A DNA stretch of 64,000 nucleotides from Aeromicrobium endophyticum (GCF_003586285.1 NZ_QUBR01000001.1:434001-498000), one strand, 5' to 3'; shown: positions 16,534 to 26,912, counted from the stretch's first letter. Made by a program: numbers and translations. Notes: generated by a model not told the origin, from the sequence alone.

Positions 16534-18263
16534 GACACCACCACCCCGATCACGACGAGCATCACGACACCGACGGCGAGCACCGTCGCGTACCGCTGGA
16601 CGTTGCGCGACTGCGCCAGACCGAGACCGCGCGAGATCGTCGCGGCGAGCGACTCCCCGCCCCGCGGGTAGACGTCGACCACCTCTCGGTCGAGCTCGAC
16701 GACGACGCGCGACGCCCCGGTGCCGAGCGCCAGGATCCAGCGCGAGAACGGACGATCGAGCCACAGCTCGGCCGCGAGGGGCCGCGGCGCCCAGGCCAGG
16801 GTCGAGCCGCGGCGGGCCGCCACCAGCACCGCGGCGACGCCGGCGACGGCGATCACGGTGCTGAGCAGGCCCGTGCCGAGGTGCAGCGGCTGCCCGACCG
16901 ACAGCGCGAACGTCGCGACGGCCAGCACGACCAGGGGCCCGGCCATGGCGAGCGGGGCCTCACGGACGTCCTGGCCGAGCGTGCCGTGAGGGCCAGCGCC
17001 GTGGCCGGCGCCGAAGAACGTCAGCACCCACAGGCGGGTCGCGTACGCGGCGGTCACGAACGTCGTCACCAGCGCCACCACGAGCAGCACCCAGGCCGTG
17101 CCCGCGGCGAGGCCGCGGTCGCCGTCGGTGGCCCGCTCGATCGCGTGCAGCACCGAGTCCTTCGTGAAGAAGCCGGCCGTCGGCACCAGTCCGGCGAGGG
17201 CCGCAAACCCGGCCGTCATGGTCCAGAACGTCACCGGCATCCGGCGGCGCAGACCGCCCATCGACGACAGGGCGCTCGACCCGACGGCGAGCATCACGCA
17301 TCCGCACCCCAGGAACAACAGGGCCTTGAACACCCCGTGCGCGAGCAGGTGGTCGGTGCCGGCCTCGGGGTCGCCCACTGCGACGGCCGCGAGCATCAGG
17401 GCCAGCTGGCTGACGGTCGACCAGGCCAGGGCGCGCTTGAGATCGGTCTGCACCCAGGCGAACAGGGCGCCCATCAGCATCGTGATCGCCGCGACGACCG
17501 CCATCGCGGTCAGGACGACCTGCGAGTCGGCGTAGAGCTGGAACAGACGGGCGGCGAGGTAGACGCCGGCCGCGACCATCGTCGCTGCGTGGATCAGCGC
17601 GGTGATGGGGGTCGGGCCGGGCATCGCGTCGGGCAGCCAGGTGTGCAGCGGGAACTGGGCCGACTTGCCGACCACCGCCACCAGCACGAGCAGGCCGATC
17701 AGGGTCGCGTGGCGCGGCTGCTCCGACTGCGCGACCTGCGCGCCGACGATGTCGTAGGTGCCGTACGTCTCGCCGATCACGATGATCGCCATGACGAGCC
17801 CGAGGTCGGCGATCCGCGTCACCAGGAAGGCCTTGGCCGCGCCGGCCCGGGCCACCGGCGACTCCCACTCGTGCCCGATCAGCAGGTACGAGCACAGGCC
17901 CATGACCTCCCAGCCGACCAGCAGCACCCACAGGTTGGTGGTGCCGACGACCGCGATCATCGCGATCAGGAACAGCACGATCACCAGGGCGTACGAGCGG
18001 TAGCGCGGGTGGTGCCCGAGGTAGGCCGTCGAGTAGATCTGCACCAGCAGGCCGACGCCGACCGCCAGCAGGAGGATCTGAGCCGTGCCCGGGTATATCA
18101 GGAGATCGGGCGACAGCGACGGCAACGGCGGGCCACCGTCTGGGCCGGTCTGCCCGATCGTCACGAACGTGACGGTGTCGCGTCCGAGTTCGGGGACCGC
18201 CCAGATCGCCACGACGACCGCCAGCACCGCCGTGATCCCGACGTACCCCCACCGCCGGATCAT
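16530..18263 (-). CDS. nuoL2: NuoL-like subunit of the second complex I operon
   Basis: 577 residues with the NuoL pattern: [17 protein letters not shown] (Glu), [20 protein letters not shown] (Lys), [15 protein letters not shown] and [21 protein letters not shown]-terminal arm and a last hydrophobic helix ([20 protein letters not shown]) fit the long lateral helix of NuoL. It is the distal proton pump of complex I. ATGA overlap with nuoK2. Confidence 0.9.
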   Translation of the reverse strand: MIRRWGYVGITAVLAVVVAIWAVPELGRDTVTFVTIGQTGPDGGPPLPSLSPDLLIYPGTAQILLLAVGVGLLVQIYSTAYLGHHPRYRSYALVIVLFLIAMIAVVGTTNLWVLLVGWEVMGLCSYLLIGHEWESPVARAGAAKAFLVTRIADLGLVMAIIVIGETYGTYDIVGAQVAQSEQPRHATLIGLLVLVAVVGKSAQFPLHTWLPDAMPGPTPITALIHAATMVAAGVYLAARLFQLYADSQVVLTAMAVVAAITMLMGALFAWVQTDLKRALAWSTVSQLALMLAAVAVGDPEAGTDHLLAHGVFKALLFLGCGCVMLAVGSSALSSMGGLRRRMPVTFWTMTAGFAALAGLVPTAGFFTKDSVLHAIERATDGDRGLAAGTAWVLLVVALVTTFVTAAYATRLWVLTFFGAGHGAGPHGTLGQDVREAPLAMAGPLVVLAVATFALSVGQPLHLGTGLLSTVIAVAGVAAVLVAARRGSTLAWAPRPLAAELWLDRPFSRWILALGTGASRVVVELDREVVDVYPRGGESLAATISRGLGLAQSRNVQRYATVLAVGVVMLVVIGVVVS

Positions 18264-18556
18264 CGCCCCACCTCGTCGACGTCGACCGTGCGCACCGCGC
18301 GGAACAGGGCGAGCACGATCGCGAGCCCGAGGCCGATCTCGGCGGCGGCCAGCGCGATCGTGAACAGCGTCAGCACCTGGCCCGTGTGCATCCGGTCGGC
18401 GAACCAGGCGTCGAAGGCCACGAGGTTGAGGTTGACGGCGTTGAGCATCAGCTCGACGCCGAGCAGCATCAGCACGGCGTTGCGACGCGCCAGCACGCCG
18501 TACAGCCCGATGCCGAAGAGGGCGGACGACAGCAGCAGGGGGTAGAGCAGCGACAT
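18260..18556 (-). CDS. nuoK2: NuoK-like subunit of the second complex I operon
   Basis: 98 residues, three transmembrane helices, with the conserved glutamates in [18 protein letters not shown] and [19 protein letters not shown]. This small subunit links the quinone module to the antiporter subunits. The ATG shares one base with the nuoJ2 stop (TGATG). Confidence 0.9.
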   Translation of the reverse strand: MSLLYPLLLSSALFGIGLYGVLARRNAVLMLLGVELMLNAVNLNLVAFDAWFADRMHTGQVLTLFTIALAAAEIGLGLAIVLALFRAVRTVDVDEVGR

Positions 18557-19065
18557 CAGCGATCGGACCCCGACCGCGAGAGCACGATCGCGCCGACCAG
18601 CGCGGCCAGCAGCACCCCGCTGAGTATCTCGAACGGCAGCACCCAGTCGGTGAAGAGCGCATCGCCGATCGATGCGGCCGTGCCGATGCGGCGTCCCTCG
18701 ATGCGCTCTCCCCCGAACCCGGCGATCGTCGTCGCCCCGAGGCCGACGGCCGCGACGACCCCGAGCACGGCGGCGATCCACCGGTTGCCGGTGACCTCGG
18801 CCGTCGTGCCGCTGCCCTGCTCTCGTCCTTGGCGCGTCAGCATCAGCGCGAAGATCACCAGCACCACGACCGCCCCGACGTACACCAGCACCTGCACCCA
18901 GGCGATGAACTCGGCCGTCATCAGCACGAAGCAGCCCGCCACGGCGCCGAGCGTCACCACCAGCCAGAGCGCGGCGTGCACCAGCTGACGGCTGGTCATC
19001 GCCAGCAGCGCCGATCCGGCCGCCAGCACCGACAGCACGACGAAGACGACCTCCGTCGCGTTCAC
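18556..19065 (-). CDS. nuoJ2: NuoJ-like subunit of the second complex I operon
   Basis: 169 residues with five predicted helices and the NuoJ signature [22 protein letters not shown]. It is much shorter than the 258-residue NuoJ of the complete operon, which carries a long hydrophilic tail. GTG start overlaps the nuoI2 stop as GTGA. Confidence 0.87.
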   Translation of the reverse strand: MNATEVVFVVLSVLAAGSALLAMTSRQLVHAALWLVVTLGAVAGCFVLMTAEFIAWVQVLVYVGAVVVLVIFALMLTRQGREQGSGTTAEVTGNRWIAAVLGVVAAVGLGATTIAGFGGERIEGRRIGTAASIGDALFTDWVLPFEILSGVLLAALVGAIVLSRSGSDR

Positions 19066-19583
19066 AGGCCCTCCTCGGTGGCCCGCGTGAGCTCGTACGC
19101 CTGAAGCTCCTTGCCCTGGTCGGCACCCGGGTCGAGGGCCTGCGGCGGCGGCACGGTGTCCATCCACGTGCGCAGCCGGTTCATGTCGTGCGTGAGGTCC
19201 TTCAGGTCGCCTTCGGCGTAGGCGAACTCGGGCGACCAGTGCAGGGCGTCGAAGGGGCACACCTCGATGCAGATCGAGCAGTACATGCAGATCGAGTAGT
19301 CGATGTCGAAGCGGTCGAGCACGTTCTGGCTGCGATCGCGTCCGCCCTCGGTCGGCGCCGGGATGACCTCCTTGTGCGAGTCGATCGTGATGCACCACGA
19401 CGGGCACTCCCGGGCGCACAGCATGCACGAGGTGCAGTTCTCCTCCTGCAGCGCGATGACGCCTCGGCTGCGCGGCGGCAGCTCGGGCTCGACGTCGGGG
19501 TAGCCGGCCGTGACGCTGCGCCGCGTCAGGTTGCGCCACGTGACCGCGAGCCCCTGCCACAACCCCTTGCCGTACATCTTCAC
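19062..19583 (-). CDS. nuoI2: NuoI-like 2x[4Fe-4S] subunit of the second complex I operon
   Basis: 173 residues with two complete ferredoxin motifs, [12 protein letters not shown] and [12 protein letters not shown], which ligate clusters N6a and N6b. It therefore keeps its electron-transfer role even though the operon has no NADH-oxidising genes. GTG at 19583 overlaps the nuoH2 stop as GTGA; an internal ATG at 19577 is the alternative start. Confidence 0.9.
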   Translation of the reverse strand: MKMYGKGLWQGLAVTWRNLTRRSVTAGYPDVEPELPPRSRGVIALQEENCTSCMLCARECPSWCITIDSHKEVIPAPTEGGRDRSQNVLDRFDIDYSICMYCSICIEVCPFDALHWSPEFAYAEGDLKDLTHDMNRLRTWMDTVPPPQALDPGADQGKELQAYELTRATEEGL

Positions 19584-20548
19584 CACACCACCACCAGGGT
19601 CGTCAGCGTGACCTGCGCCAGGGCCAGCGGCACCAGCACCTTCCAGGCCAGGACGTTGACCTGGTCCTCGCGCAGCCGCGGGTAGGCGACGCGCGCCCAG
19701 ATGACGAGGAACGAGACGCCGGCGATCTTGAGCAGCGTCCAGGCCCAGCCCAGGTGGTCGGACCACGGGCCGGCCCAGCCACCGAGGAACAGCACCGTCG
19801 TCAGCGCGGCCAGCACGACGATGCCGGCGTACTCGGCCAGCAGGAACATCGCGAAGCGCATGCCGCCGTACTCGGTGAGCGGTCCCATGACGAGCTCGGC
19901 ATCGGCCAGCGGGGCGTCGAAGGGCGGGCGCTGCAGCTCGGCCAGCCCCGCGACGAAGAACACGACGAGCCCCGGCAGCTGCACGAGCAGCCACCACGGC
20001 TCGAAGGCGTCCGCGATGCCGACCAGCGAGAGCGTGCCGGCGAGCATCGCGACGCTGGCCGCCGCCAGCACCATGGGCAGCTCGTACGACATCAGCTGCG
20101 CCGCGACGCGCATGCCACCGATGTACGAGTACTTGTTGCCGCTGCCGAGCCCGCCCATCAACGTGCCCAGCACGCCGACGCTCATGGCGGCCAGCACGAA
20201 GAACAGGCCGAGGTCGAGGTCGTGCCCGATCAGGACGCCGTGGCCGAAGAACGGACCGAGCGGGATCGCGAGCATCGCGACCAGGTACGGCACCAGCGCC
20301 ACGGCGGGGGCGAGCTCGAAGACCCGGCGGTCGGCCGCGACCGGCGTGATGCTCTCCTTCTGGACGAACTTGACGCCGTCGGCGACGAGCTGGGCCCATC
20401 CGTGGAAGCCGCCCGCAGCCATCGGTCCGACCCGTCCCTGCATGTGGGCCATGGCCTTGTGCTCCATCTGCCCGACGAGCAGGGGCAGGGTCAGGAACGC
20501 CAGCACCACGACCAGGCACCGCACGAGGACGTCGGCGACCTCACTCAT
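19580..20548 (-). CDS. nuoH2: NuoH-like subunit of the second complex I operon
   Basis: 322 residues, about eight helices. Recognisable blocks are [15 protein letters not shown] (near the quinone site), [54 protein letters not shown] and LRED near the end. NuoH forms the quinone entry chamber with NuoB and NuoD; no NuoD is encoded in this operon. It overlaps nuoC2 by eight bases. Confidence 0.9.
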   Translation of the reverse strand: MSEVADVLVRCLVVVLAFLTLPLLVGQMEHKAMAHMQGRVGPMAAGGFHGWAQLVADGVKFVQKESITPVAADRRVFELAPAVALVPYLVAMLAIPLGPFFGHGVLIGHDLDLGLFFVLAAMSVGVLGTLMGGLGSGNKYSYIGGMRVAAQLMSYELPMVLAAASVAMLAGTLSLVGIADAFEPWWLLVQLPGLVVFFVAGLAELQRPPFDAPLADAELVMGPLTEYGGMRFAMFLLAEYAGIVVLAALTTVLFLGGWAGPWSDHLGWAWTLLKIAGVSFLVIWARVAYPRLREDQVNVLAWKVLVPLALAQVTLTTLVVVW

Positions 20549-21098
20549 CGCCCGCCTCCCGATCTGGGCCAGGCGTGGTGGGCTGCAGCCAGTCGTCGGG
20601 GACGCCCGGGGGCTTGACGCGGCGGCGGCCCGGCGCCCGCGCCGAGTCGGCGTCGCTCTCGCCGGGCTCCTTGGCCCCCGGCCACGCCTTGGCGACCCGC
20701 GACGCGAGCACGAACTCCTTGCGCAGCGGATAGCCCTCGAAGCCGTCGGGCAGCAGCAGGGGCTCGTCGTCGACCGGCTCGCCCGCCCGGACGAAGGTCA
20801 GGCCGAACATCTCGTGCGTCTCGCGCTCGTGCCACGCCGCGCCCGCGTAGACGTCCGCGATCGACGGGGCCGTGGGCGCGCCGCGGTCGAGGTACGTGGC
20901 CAGCAGCAGGTGGTCGAGGGCGGGCGTCAACCGAGCCACGTGCAGCACCAGGCGGAAGCCCTCGGGGTGCTCGTCGACGGCCGAGAGCCAGTCGAAGAAC
21001 GTGTAGCCGTCGGCCTTGAGCGCGGCGACCTCGTCGTGCCACGCCGCCGCCTCGACGAGGCGGTGCGGGGGTCCGAACTGGTTGGCCTCGAGGCTCAC
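20541..21098 (-). CDS. nuoC2: NuoC-like 30-kDa subunit, not fused to NuoD
   Basis: 185 residues. The 30-kDa subunit signature is present as [19 protein letters not shown] followed by [16 protein letters not shown]. It ends with a basic, Pro-rich tail ([14 protein letters not shown]). It is not a NuoCD fusion: the protein stops where the next gene is nuoH2. This is the point where nuoD would normally follow. GTG overlaps the nuoB2 stop as GTGA. Confidence 0.87.
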   Translation of the reverse strand: MSLEANQFGPPHRLVEAAAWHDEVAALKADGYTFFDWLSAVDEHPEGFRLVLHVARLTPALDHLLLATYLDRGAPTAPSIADVYAGAAWHERETHEMFGLTFVRAGEPVDDEPLLLPDGFEGYPLRKEFVLASRVAKAWPGAKEPGESDADSARAPGRRRVKPPGVPDDWLQPTTPGPDREAGDE

Positions 21099-21679
21099 GC
21101 CTGCGCCTCCGGGGCACGCGGCGCGGTGATGCGCGGGCTGAGCAGGGACGTCGCCGGACGCGCGTACCGCTCGGCGAGGTTCTCGCCGGCGATCTTGTCC
21201 TGCAGCGTGACGATCCCGTTGAGCAGTGCCTCGGGGCGCGGTGGGCAGCCGGGCACGTAGACGTCGACGGGGATGATCTGGTCGACGCCCTTGGTGACGG
21301 AGTACGAGTCCCAGTAGGGGCCCCCGGAGTTGGCGCACGAGCCGAAGCTGATGACGTACTTGGGCTCGGGCATCTGGTCGTACAGCCGCTTGATGGCCGG
21401 CGCCATCTTGTCGGTGACGGTGCCCGAGACGACCATCAGGTCGGCCTGCCGGGGGCCCGGCGCGAACGGGATGACGCCGAGCCGGATGAAGTCGTGCCGC
21501 GACATCGACGTCGCGATGAACTCGATCGCGCAGCAGGCCAGCCCGAAGTTGAACACCCACAACGAGTACGTGCGGCCCCAGTTGAGCAGGTAGCGGGCCG
21601 CCTTGGGCGCATGCTGCGAGCCGGCCCCGAGCGATGGCGGGGCGAGGCTGGGCATGGGGAGGTCGACGGCTCCGGTCAC
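21095..21679 (-). CDS. nuoB2: NuoB-like subunit of the second complex I operon
   Basis: About 194 residues with the cluster N2 ligands: adjacent cysteines in [14 protein letters not shown], then [14 protein letters not shown] and [16 protein letters not shown]. These are the cysteines that hold the terminal [4Fe-4S] cluster reducing quinone, so the subunit looks competent. GTG at 21679 overlaps the nuoA2 stop as GTGA; GTG at 21685 is also possible. The C-terminal tail beyond [10 protein letters not shown] differs from NuoB of the complete operon. Confidence 0.9.
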   Translation of the reverse strand: MTGAVDLPMPSLAPPSLGAGSQHAPKAARYLLNWGRTYSLWVFNFGLACCAIEFIATSMSRHDFIRLGVIPFAPGPRQADLMVVSGTVTDKMAPAIKRLYDQMPEPKYVISFGSCANSGGPYWDSYSVTKGVDQIIPVDVYVPGCPPRPEALLNGIVTLQDKIAGENLAERYARPATSLLSPRITAPRAPEAQA

Positions 21680-22053
21680 GTCCACGACAGCACCCCCTTG
21701 CGCCACGCGTAGCCGAGTCCGATGGCCAGGATGCCGACGAACACGCCCATCTCGACCGCCGCCGCCCGGCCGATCTCGTCGAGCACCACGGCCCACGGGA
21801 ACAGGAACACCGCGTCGACCGCGAAGATGACGTAGAGGAACGCGAAGACGTAGTAACGCACCGTCGACTGCGCCCATCCCTGGCCGACGGGGTCGACGCC
21901 CGACTCGTACGTCGTCAGCTTGGCGACCGAGGCCGCGCGGGGACGCATGAGCCGGTTGACCCCGAGCATCGCGGTCGCGAGCAGCAGTCCCGCCACGACG
22001 ATGGCGCCGACCGCGACGTAGCCGTCGAAGTAGGCGTCGAGGCGGTCGGTCAT
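21676..22053 (-). CDS. nuoA2: NuoA-like subunit of the second complex I operon
   Basis: 125 residues, three helices, with the NuoA block [43 protein letters not shown]. It opens the ten-gene operon nuoABCHIJKLMN, whose members all overlap by 1-8 bases. A TACAGT box (22061-22066) lies seven bases before the ATG, pointing to a leaderless transcript starting at or near the start codon. Confidence 0.9.
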   Translation of the reverse strand: MTDRLDAYFDGYVAVGAIVVAGLLLATAMLGVNRLMRPRAASVAKLTTYESGVDPVGQGWAQSTVRYYVFAFLYVIFAVDAVFLFPWAVVLDEIGRAAAVEMGVFVGILAIGLGYAWRKGVLSWT

Positions 22054-22066
22054 GGTCACCACTGTA
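22054..22066 (-). promoter_or_regulatory. -10 box of the second nuo operon
   Basis: On the minus strand TACAGT is followed by seven bases and the nuoA2 ATG. The -35 position falls inside the terminator stem of the upstream gene and shows no consensus, so an activator may be needed. No Rex-type palindrome is seen here, unlike at the complete operon. Confidence 0.45.
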
Positions 22067-22077
22067 GGGGGAACGGG

Positions 22078-22115
22078 GACGCCGGGACCGTCCACCGGCG
22101 GACGGTCCCGGCGTC
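22078..22115 (-). terminator. strong hairpin after the membrane protein gene
   Basis: GACGCCGGGACCGTCC (22078-22093) pairs perfectly with 22100-22115 over a six-base loop. It begins four bases beyond the stop of the gene ending at 22120 and separates it from nuoA2. Confidence 0.75.
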
Positions 22116-22119
22116 GTGG

Positions 22120-24546
22120 TCAGAAGAAGTTCTTGATGTCGACCGTGACCGTGTCGCCGTCGATCGTGACGTCACCGGACAGGTCGATGGTGTCCTGGTC
22201 GGTGAAGTCCCTCGGCTTCTCGTCGTCGATGTACGACTTCTGCTTGGCCGTGACCGATGCCCGACCCGGGGTCTTGGTCGAGAATCGCCAGCCCCCGTCG
22301 TAGTCGGACCTCAGGTCGTACGTGGGCTTGGCGTCGAGCGTCCAGCGGACGTCCTGGAGCCGGTAGCCGTAGGTCCGGTTGGGGCAGCCCGCCGGATCAG
22401 CCTCGGTGCGAGCGATGCAGGCTGCCACGAACTGGTCGGCCTGCGACGCCACCTCCGCCAGCAGCTCGTCGGTGGGCGTCACCTCGAAGTCGGCCGACTC
22501 CTCGTCGGTGCCGACGCTGACCTTCTCCGACTCGAACGACAGGTACTTCGAGCCCGAGCCGGGCGTGATCTCGTAGGTGCCCGGGAAGGCCGACAGGCGC
22601 ACGCGGTCGTCGAGCCCGTCGACATCGATCGCACGGCCGTTCACCTCGACCCCGGCGGCACCGGGAGCCCTCACCTCGATCGCGCCGAGGTCGGGGTCGA
22701 CGATCTTCCAGTCGTCGAAGACGACGAACCGCGAGCCCGACTTGGTGAGCGTCACGTCCTGGCTCTGCTGGGCCCCGTCGATCGTGTACTCGACGGTGAC
22801 GGTCGCGACGCTGCCGCTGCGCTGGACGTCGCCGATGCGGACGTCCTCGATCCGGGCGTCGCTGTCGCCGAGCACCTCGTCGGTCAGGAGCAGCCGCTCG
22901 TCGGCCGGGGAGTCGAGGCGGACGAGCTCGAGCGCGTCCGAGGCCCGGCCGTCGCCGAGCGCGGCGAAGTACTTCTCGACGGGCTTGTCGGGGCCGAAGA
23001 ACATCGAGCCTGCGACCGAGACGCCCACGACCGCCAGCACGCCGGCCACGACGAGACCTCCGACCACGGCCAGGATCCGCTTCGAGCGCGCGTCCATCGG
23101 CGCCGACGTCGGCGACGGTGCCGCGCCGACCGCCGAGGTCGCGGCCACGGGGGCCGGGGTCGGCGTGACGCCGGCGACCGGCACCTGGTCGACGCCGCGG
23201 ACCGCGCGGTCGAGCCACGCGGCCGGCACGAGCCCGGCGAGAGCCGGTCCGACCGAGCGGGCGCCGAGCTCGGCGAGCAGGCCCCACGCCGCGAACACCG
23301 CGAAGAACCACGGCTCGGGCCCGAACGAGGCCGTGCCGGTGCCGTAGCCGGAGCCGAAGTCCGAGCTCGCCAGGCCGAGGAACATCAGCACGCCTCCGGC
23401 CACGGCGTAGACGACGGCCGTCCACACCCAGTGCGACGACGTGCGAGGGCCGGCGTCGGCGCGCCGGAGCACGACGGCCGAGGCCAGCGTCCCGACCACG
23501 GCGAACAGCAGCAGCAGCCAGAGGACCTTGTCGGCGCCGGAGCTGAACAGCCACACGGTGTCGGACGTGCCCGAGCTCTGGCCGACGAACGAGCCGGCAT
23601 TGCCGTAGCTCAGCGCGCCGAGGTGCCCGAGCGTGACGGCGTAGACGAGCAGGTTGCCGAGGACGACCGGCAGCACCAGCAGCGTCGACGCCCCGCCCTG
23701 CACGATGACCCAGACGATCGTGGCGATCACCGTCAGCACCGAGAACACGGCCAGGTGCGCCAACAGGCCACGCCACGCGGCGCGGACCGCCAGCGGCACC
23801 GAGGCCGCCATCGACCACGTCGTCCAGCGCCGACGACCCACGAGGGCAGCGATGCTCACGCCGATCAGGCCGAAGGCGACGAGCTCGAACCCTGCCGCCC
23901 CGACCTCGGCCGAGTCCCCGTCCTCGGCCAGCGTGACCGGCACGACGAGGGCGACCGCCAGCGCGATCAGCACGAACGTGGCCGCCGCCGTGACGGCCAG
24001 CGTGACCGCGCCCGTGGTGGAGCGGTTCGGTGACGCGGTCTCGTCGCGACGCGACAGGAGCAGCACCGTCACCACGGCGACCGCCAGGATCACCAGCACC
24101 GGTCCGGTGGCCGAGAAGCTGCTCGTCGCCGCCATGCCCTCGCCGCTGCCCGGCACCGAGATCTCGGCGGGGCTCCGGAACGCCATCGCCACCAGCTGCC
24201 CGGGCCCGGTGAGCAACCACCACCAGGAGAGGTCGTCGGACACGTCCTCGACGAGCGCCAGCACGAGCGCCAGCGCGAGGCACACCAGGCTCGCGAGCCA
24301 CGTGGCGACGTACGCCAGCGCGCCGATCCGCAGGGCTCGCACGACGCCGTCCGGGGTCACCTGCAGGCTGGTGAAGACGTCCGCTCGAGCGGGCGTGGAA
24401 GCCGGCGGCGGTGCGGCAGCGGCTGCCGGCGCGGGTGGCGGCGGGGGCGGCCCGGCCGCGGCAGGCGGCGCTGCTGGCGGCGGCGGAGGCGGCGGTGGTG
24501 GCGGTGCGGATGCGGACGCCTCGGGTCGAGGCTCGTGGTCGGTCAT
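22120..24546 (-). CDS. large membrane protein with Pro-rich N-terminus, function unknown
   Basis: 808 residues in three parts. Residues 1 to about 50 are a low-complexity Pro/Ala run with stretches of up to ten prolines. From about 65 to 430 there are roughly nine hydrophobic helices, for example [14 protein letters not shown] and [16 protein letters not shown]. After a Pro/Thr/Ala linker and the basic DARSKR a further helix (about 495-515) leads into a soluble 290-residue C-terminal part (from [18 protein letters not shown]) rich in beta segments, with one likely disulfide pair ([17 protein letters not shown]). This looks like an envelope protein with an extracytoplasmic domain of the SnoaL/DUF4878 kind; I do not recognise a function. 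GGGGGA eight bases before ATG 24546 supports the start. It stands between the two nuo operons. Confidence 0.75.
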   Translation of the reverse strand: MTDHEPRPEASASAPPPPPPPPPPAAPPAAAGPPPPPPAPAAAAAPPPASTPARADVFTSLQVTPDGVVRALRIGALAYVATWLASLVCLALALVLALVEDVSDDLSWWWLLTGPGQLVAMAFRSPAEISVPGSGEGMAATSSFSATGPVLVILAVAVVTVLLLSRRDETASPNRSTTGAVTLAVTAAATFVLIALAVALVVPVTLAEDGDSAEVGAAGFELVAFGLIGVSIAALVGRRRWTTWSMAASVPLAVRAAWRGLLAHLAVFSVLTVIATIVWVIVQGGASTLLVLPVVLGNLLVYAVTLGHLGALSYGNAGSFVGQSSGTSDTVWLFSSGADKVLWLLLLFAVVGTLASAVVLRRADAGPRTSSHWVWTAVVYAVAGGVLMFLGLASSDFGSGYGTGTASFGPEPWFFAVFAAWGLLAELGARSVGPALAGLVPAAWLDRAVRGVDQVPVAGVTPTPAPVAATSAVGAAPSPTSAPMDARSKRILAVVGGLVVAGVLAVVGVSVAGSMFFGPDKPVEKYFAALGDGRASDALELVRLDSPADERLLLTDEVLGDSDARIEDVRIGDVQRSGSVATVTVEYTIDGAQQSQDVTLTKSGSRFVVFDDWKIVDPDLGAIEVRAPGAAGVEVNGRAIDVDGLDDRVRLSAFPGTYEITPGSGSKYLSFESEKVSVGTDEESADFEVTPTDELLAEVASQADQFVAACIARTEADPAGCPNRTYGYRLQDVRWTLDAKPTYDLRSDYDGGWRFSTKTPGRASVTAKQKSYIDDEKPRDFTDQDTIDLSGDVTIDGDTVTVDIKNFF

Positions 24547-24589
24547 GGTGATTCCCCCTGGGTCGACCGACATCCTGCCAGCGGATGCC

Positions 24590-25297
24590 TCAGGTCGCGA
24601 CTGTTTGTCGCGGTCGTGTCCACGGCCAGGTCAGCAGGGCCCACACGCCGGCGACGATCGCGATCTCCAGCACGACGTACAGCGGCCACGGCCCGAGGTG
24701 GTCGAGCAGCGAGGCACTGCTCGGCAGCCGGTTCAGGTAGCCGTAGTTGGTGCCTGCCACGACGTTGAAGACGTACGCCGCGACCGCCCAGCCCAGCGTG
24801 ATCGCGACGGTGCGGCGGTAGGTCTGCCAGGTGGGCAGGACCCGCAGCCCGAGCACCAGGAAGAACGACGCCCACACGATCAGCACGTGCATGCCCCAGA
24901 ACATCAGGAACCGCGGCTCGGGGAAGTCCGAGGCCAGGTCGGGCGTCAGCATCCCCTGGGTCGTGAGGGTGATGCCCCACAGGTACGTGATGGTGGACGT
25001 CAGCCGGTGGCGGGTCCACAGCGCGTGCGCCGCGAACATCCAGGCCAGGTCGCACAGCTGGAACGGCAGGGACGTCCGAAGGTTCCACTCGTCGGGCGTC
25101 AGCTGCAGCGCCTGCAGCGGGATCGTGACGCACAGCAGCACCACGGCGAAGGTCCGGCGCACGGCCTGCTCGGACGCACCGCCGCTCAACCGACGCCCGG
25201 TGACGATCGCCACGACCACGCCGACCGCGAACACGGCCAGCACGGTCAGGTGCGACGTCCCGTAGGTCTCGAACCGGTGGTCCGCCGCCAGCGTCAT
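24590..25297 (-). CDS. YwaF-like (TIGR02206 family) integral membrane protein
   Basis: 235 residues with about seven hydrophobic helices, matching the TIGR02206/YwaF family of unknown function. Conserved-looking blocks are SLPFQLCDLAWMFAAHAL, ITYLWGITLTTQGMLTPDL and FWGMHVLIVWASFFLVLG. The conserved Cys-Asp in a helix (QLCDLAW) is typical of the family. ATG start at 25297; the downstream gene begins 43 bases past the stop. No function can be assigned. Confidence 0.8.
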   Translation of the reverse strand: MTLAADHRFETYGTSHLTVLAVFAVGVVVAIVTGRRLSGGASEQAVRRTFAVVLLCVTIPLQALQLTPDEWNLRTSLPFQLCDLAWMFAAHALWTRHRLTSTITYLWGITLTTQGMLTPDLASDFPEPRFLMFWGMHVLIVWASFFLVLGLRVLPTWQTYRRTVAITLGWAVAAYVFNVVAGTNYGYLNRLPSSASLLDHLGPWPLYVVLEIAIVAGVWALLTWPWTRPRQTVAT

Positions 25298-25356
25298 GCC
25301 GCGAGGCTAGCCCATCGCCGACGTCCCCCGCGGCTGCTCGCCGCCGGCCGCCCGGG

Positions 25357-26190
25357 TCAACCCTGGGCCTTCTCGGCGACGTGGTTCCACTGCTCCCACG
25401 TCTCGATGCGCCGGGCGTAGTCGGCCTTGGCGATGCCGAGCGGGGCACTGCCGAAGAAGACGCGCAGCGGCGGCTCGGCCGCGTCGACGACGTCGAGGAT
25501 CGCGGCGGCCGACGCCGTGGGATCGCCCGGCGTGCTGTTGCGGGACGCCCGCTGCTCCATGGTCTTCTGGCGGAACGCGGCGTACGCGGGGTTCTCCGTC
25601 GAGTGCGACGCCGAGTCGCCGCTCCAGTCGGTCGAGAACCCGCCGGGCTCGACCAGCGTCACGTGGATGCCGAAGTCGGCGACCTCCTGGGCCAGTGCCT
25701 GCGAGAAGCCCTCGAGGGCCCACTTCGACGCGTGGTAGATGCCGACCAGCGGGAAGGCCGAGATGCCGCCGATCGACGACACCTGGATGATGTGGCCCGA
25801 GCCCTGCTCGCGCAGCAGGGGCAGCGCCGCCTGGGTGATCCACAGCGCGCCGAAGAGGTTGGTCTCGAGCTGGGCGCGTGCCTCCTCCTCGGAGATCTCC
25901 TCGATGAAGCCGAAGTGGCCGTAGCCCGCGTTGTTGACCACGACGTCGAGCCGGCCGAAGTGCTCGTGGGCCTGCTGGACGGCCGCGAAGTCGGCGGCGC
26001 GGTCGTTGACGTCGAGCTCGATCGGGAGGATCGCGTCGCCGTACGTCTGCACCAGGTCGTCGAGCGAGTCGGTGCTGCGGGCCGTGGCCGCGACGCGGTC
26101 GCCCCGCTCGAGCGCCGCGACGGCCCACTCGCGTCCGAATCCGCGCGAGGTGCCCGTGATGAACCAGGTCTTGCCAGTCGTGTCAGTCAT
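25357..26190 (-). CDS. short-chain dehydrogenase/reductase
   Basis: 277 residues of the classical SDR family. The cofactor site WFITGTSRGFGREWA lies at residues 9-23; VVVNNAGYGHFG, the serine in QVSSIGGIS and the YHASK catalytic pair follow, then VEPGGFSTDW. TARS after beta-2 suggests NADP. The substrate is unknown; the type is common among actinobacterial SDRs that act on aldehydes or quinones. It starts without a leader seven bases after a TAGCGT box within a MerR-type promoter, so it is probably induced by a stress signal. Confidence 0.9.
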   Translation of the reverse strand: MTDTTGKTWFITGTSRGFGREWAVAALERGDRVAATARSTDSLDDLVQTYGDAILPIELDVNDRAADFAAVQQAHEHFGRLDVVVNNAGYGHFGFIEEISEEEARAQLETNLFGALWITQAALPLLREQGSGHIIQVSSIGGISAFPLVGIYHASKWALEGFSQALAQEVADFGIHVTLVEPGGFSTDWSGDSASHSTENPAYAAFRQKTMEQRASRNSTPGDPTASAAAILDVVDAAEPPLRVFFGSAPLGIAKADYARRIETWEQWNHVAEKAQG

Positions 26191-26197
26191 GCCATCG

Positions 26198-26228
26198 ACG
26201 CTACGACCTGGAGCGCACTCCAGCGCAA
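26198..26228 (-). promoter_or_regulatory. MerR-type promoter with 19-bp spacer
   Basis: On the minus strand TTGCGC (26228-26223), a 19-base spacer and TAGCGT (26203-26198) precede the SDR ATG by seven bases. The spacer holds the perfect palindrome CTGGAG-TGCG-CTCCAG (26208-26223). An over-long spacer filled by a palindrome is the hallmark of promoters activated by MerR-family proteins through DNA distortion. No MerR gene is in the window. Confidence 0.6.
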
Positions 26229-26291
26229 CTCGAAACCGGGCGGGCGTCATCACACCAGTACCTGCAACGGCCCATCGGTGATGACGTCCGG

Positions 26292-26879
26292 CTAGGGAAC
26301 GCGCAGGAACGTCACCGCGAAGTCGGCGTCGTCCGCGTACGGCACCAGGTCCCACGTCGCGAACCGCTGCTCGACCACCAGCCCGGCGTCCGCGACGGCG
26401 GAGTCGAAGTCGACCAGCGACAGCTCGCGGTCGGTCGCGAAGCCGAGCACGACGCGCCCGCCCGGACGGACGTGGCGTCGCAGCGACTGCAGCACGAGCC
26501 CCTCGGTGCCGGGCGCCACGAACACCATGACGTTGCCGGCGACGACGGCCACGTCGAACGGCTCCTCGTCGAGGTCGAGGCGGCTCAGGTCGCCCACCAG
26601 CCAGCGCGGGCCGGGGTGATCGTCCTGCGCCGCGGCGATCAGCACCGGATCGGCGTCGACGCCGACGACCGTGTGCCCGCGCTCGTGCAGCACGGCCCCG
26701 AGACGTCCGGGGCCGCATCCGGCGTCGAGCACCCGCGAGCCCGGAGGCACGATCGCGTCGATCAACCGGGCCTCGCCCCCGAGGTCGGCTCCCTGCGCGG
26801 CCAGCGTGCGAAATCGGTCGACGTACCACTTTGAGTGGCCGTCCTTGGTGTCGGTGAACCAGCGCGGAATGTCGGTCAT
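26292..26879 (-). CDS. class I SAM-dependent methyltransferase
   Basis: 195 residues with the SAM-binding motifs in order: RVLDAGCGPGRLG (motif I, about 50), VVGVDADPVLIAAA (acidic loop), FDVAVVAGNVMVFV (motif II) and LRRHVRPGGRVVLGF (motif III). The start MTDIPRWFTDTKDGHSKWYVDRF resembles small actinobacterial methyltransferases of unknown substrate. GGAGGA ten bases upstream supports ATG 26879. It is divergent from rarD with only 33 bases between the start codons. Confidence 0.85.
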   Translation of the reverse strand: MTDIPRWFTDTKDGHSKWYVDRFRTLAAQGADLGGEARLIDAIVPPGSRVLDAGCGPGRLGAVLHERGHTVVGVDADPVLIAAAQDDHPGPRWLVGDLSRLDLDEEPFDVAVVAGNVMVFVAPGTEGLVLQSLRRHVRPGGRVVLGFATDRELSLVDFDSAVADAGLVVEQRFATWDLVPYADDADFAVTFLRVP

Positions 26880-26912
26880 CGGCCCATCGTCCTCCAGGCG
26901 TACGCTGCGCTG

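Noticed and set aside
20541..21098. NuoC2 as a NuoCD fusion that would supply NuoD
   Set aside because: The protein ends after the 30-kDa domain; no 49-kDa motifs (HPSTHG and similar) appear in any frame up to nuoH2.
13721..22053. Second nuo operon as a decaying pseudogene cluster
   Set aside because: All ten frames are intact, overlaps are preserved, and cluster cysteines and channel residues are kept.
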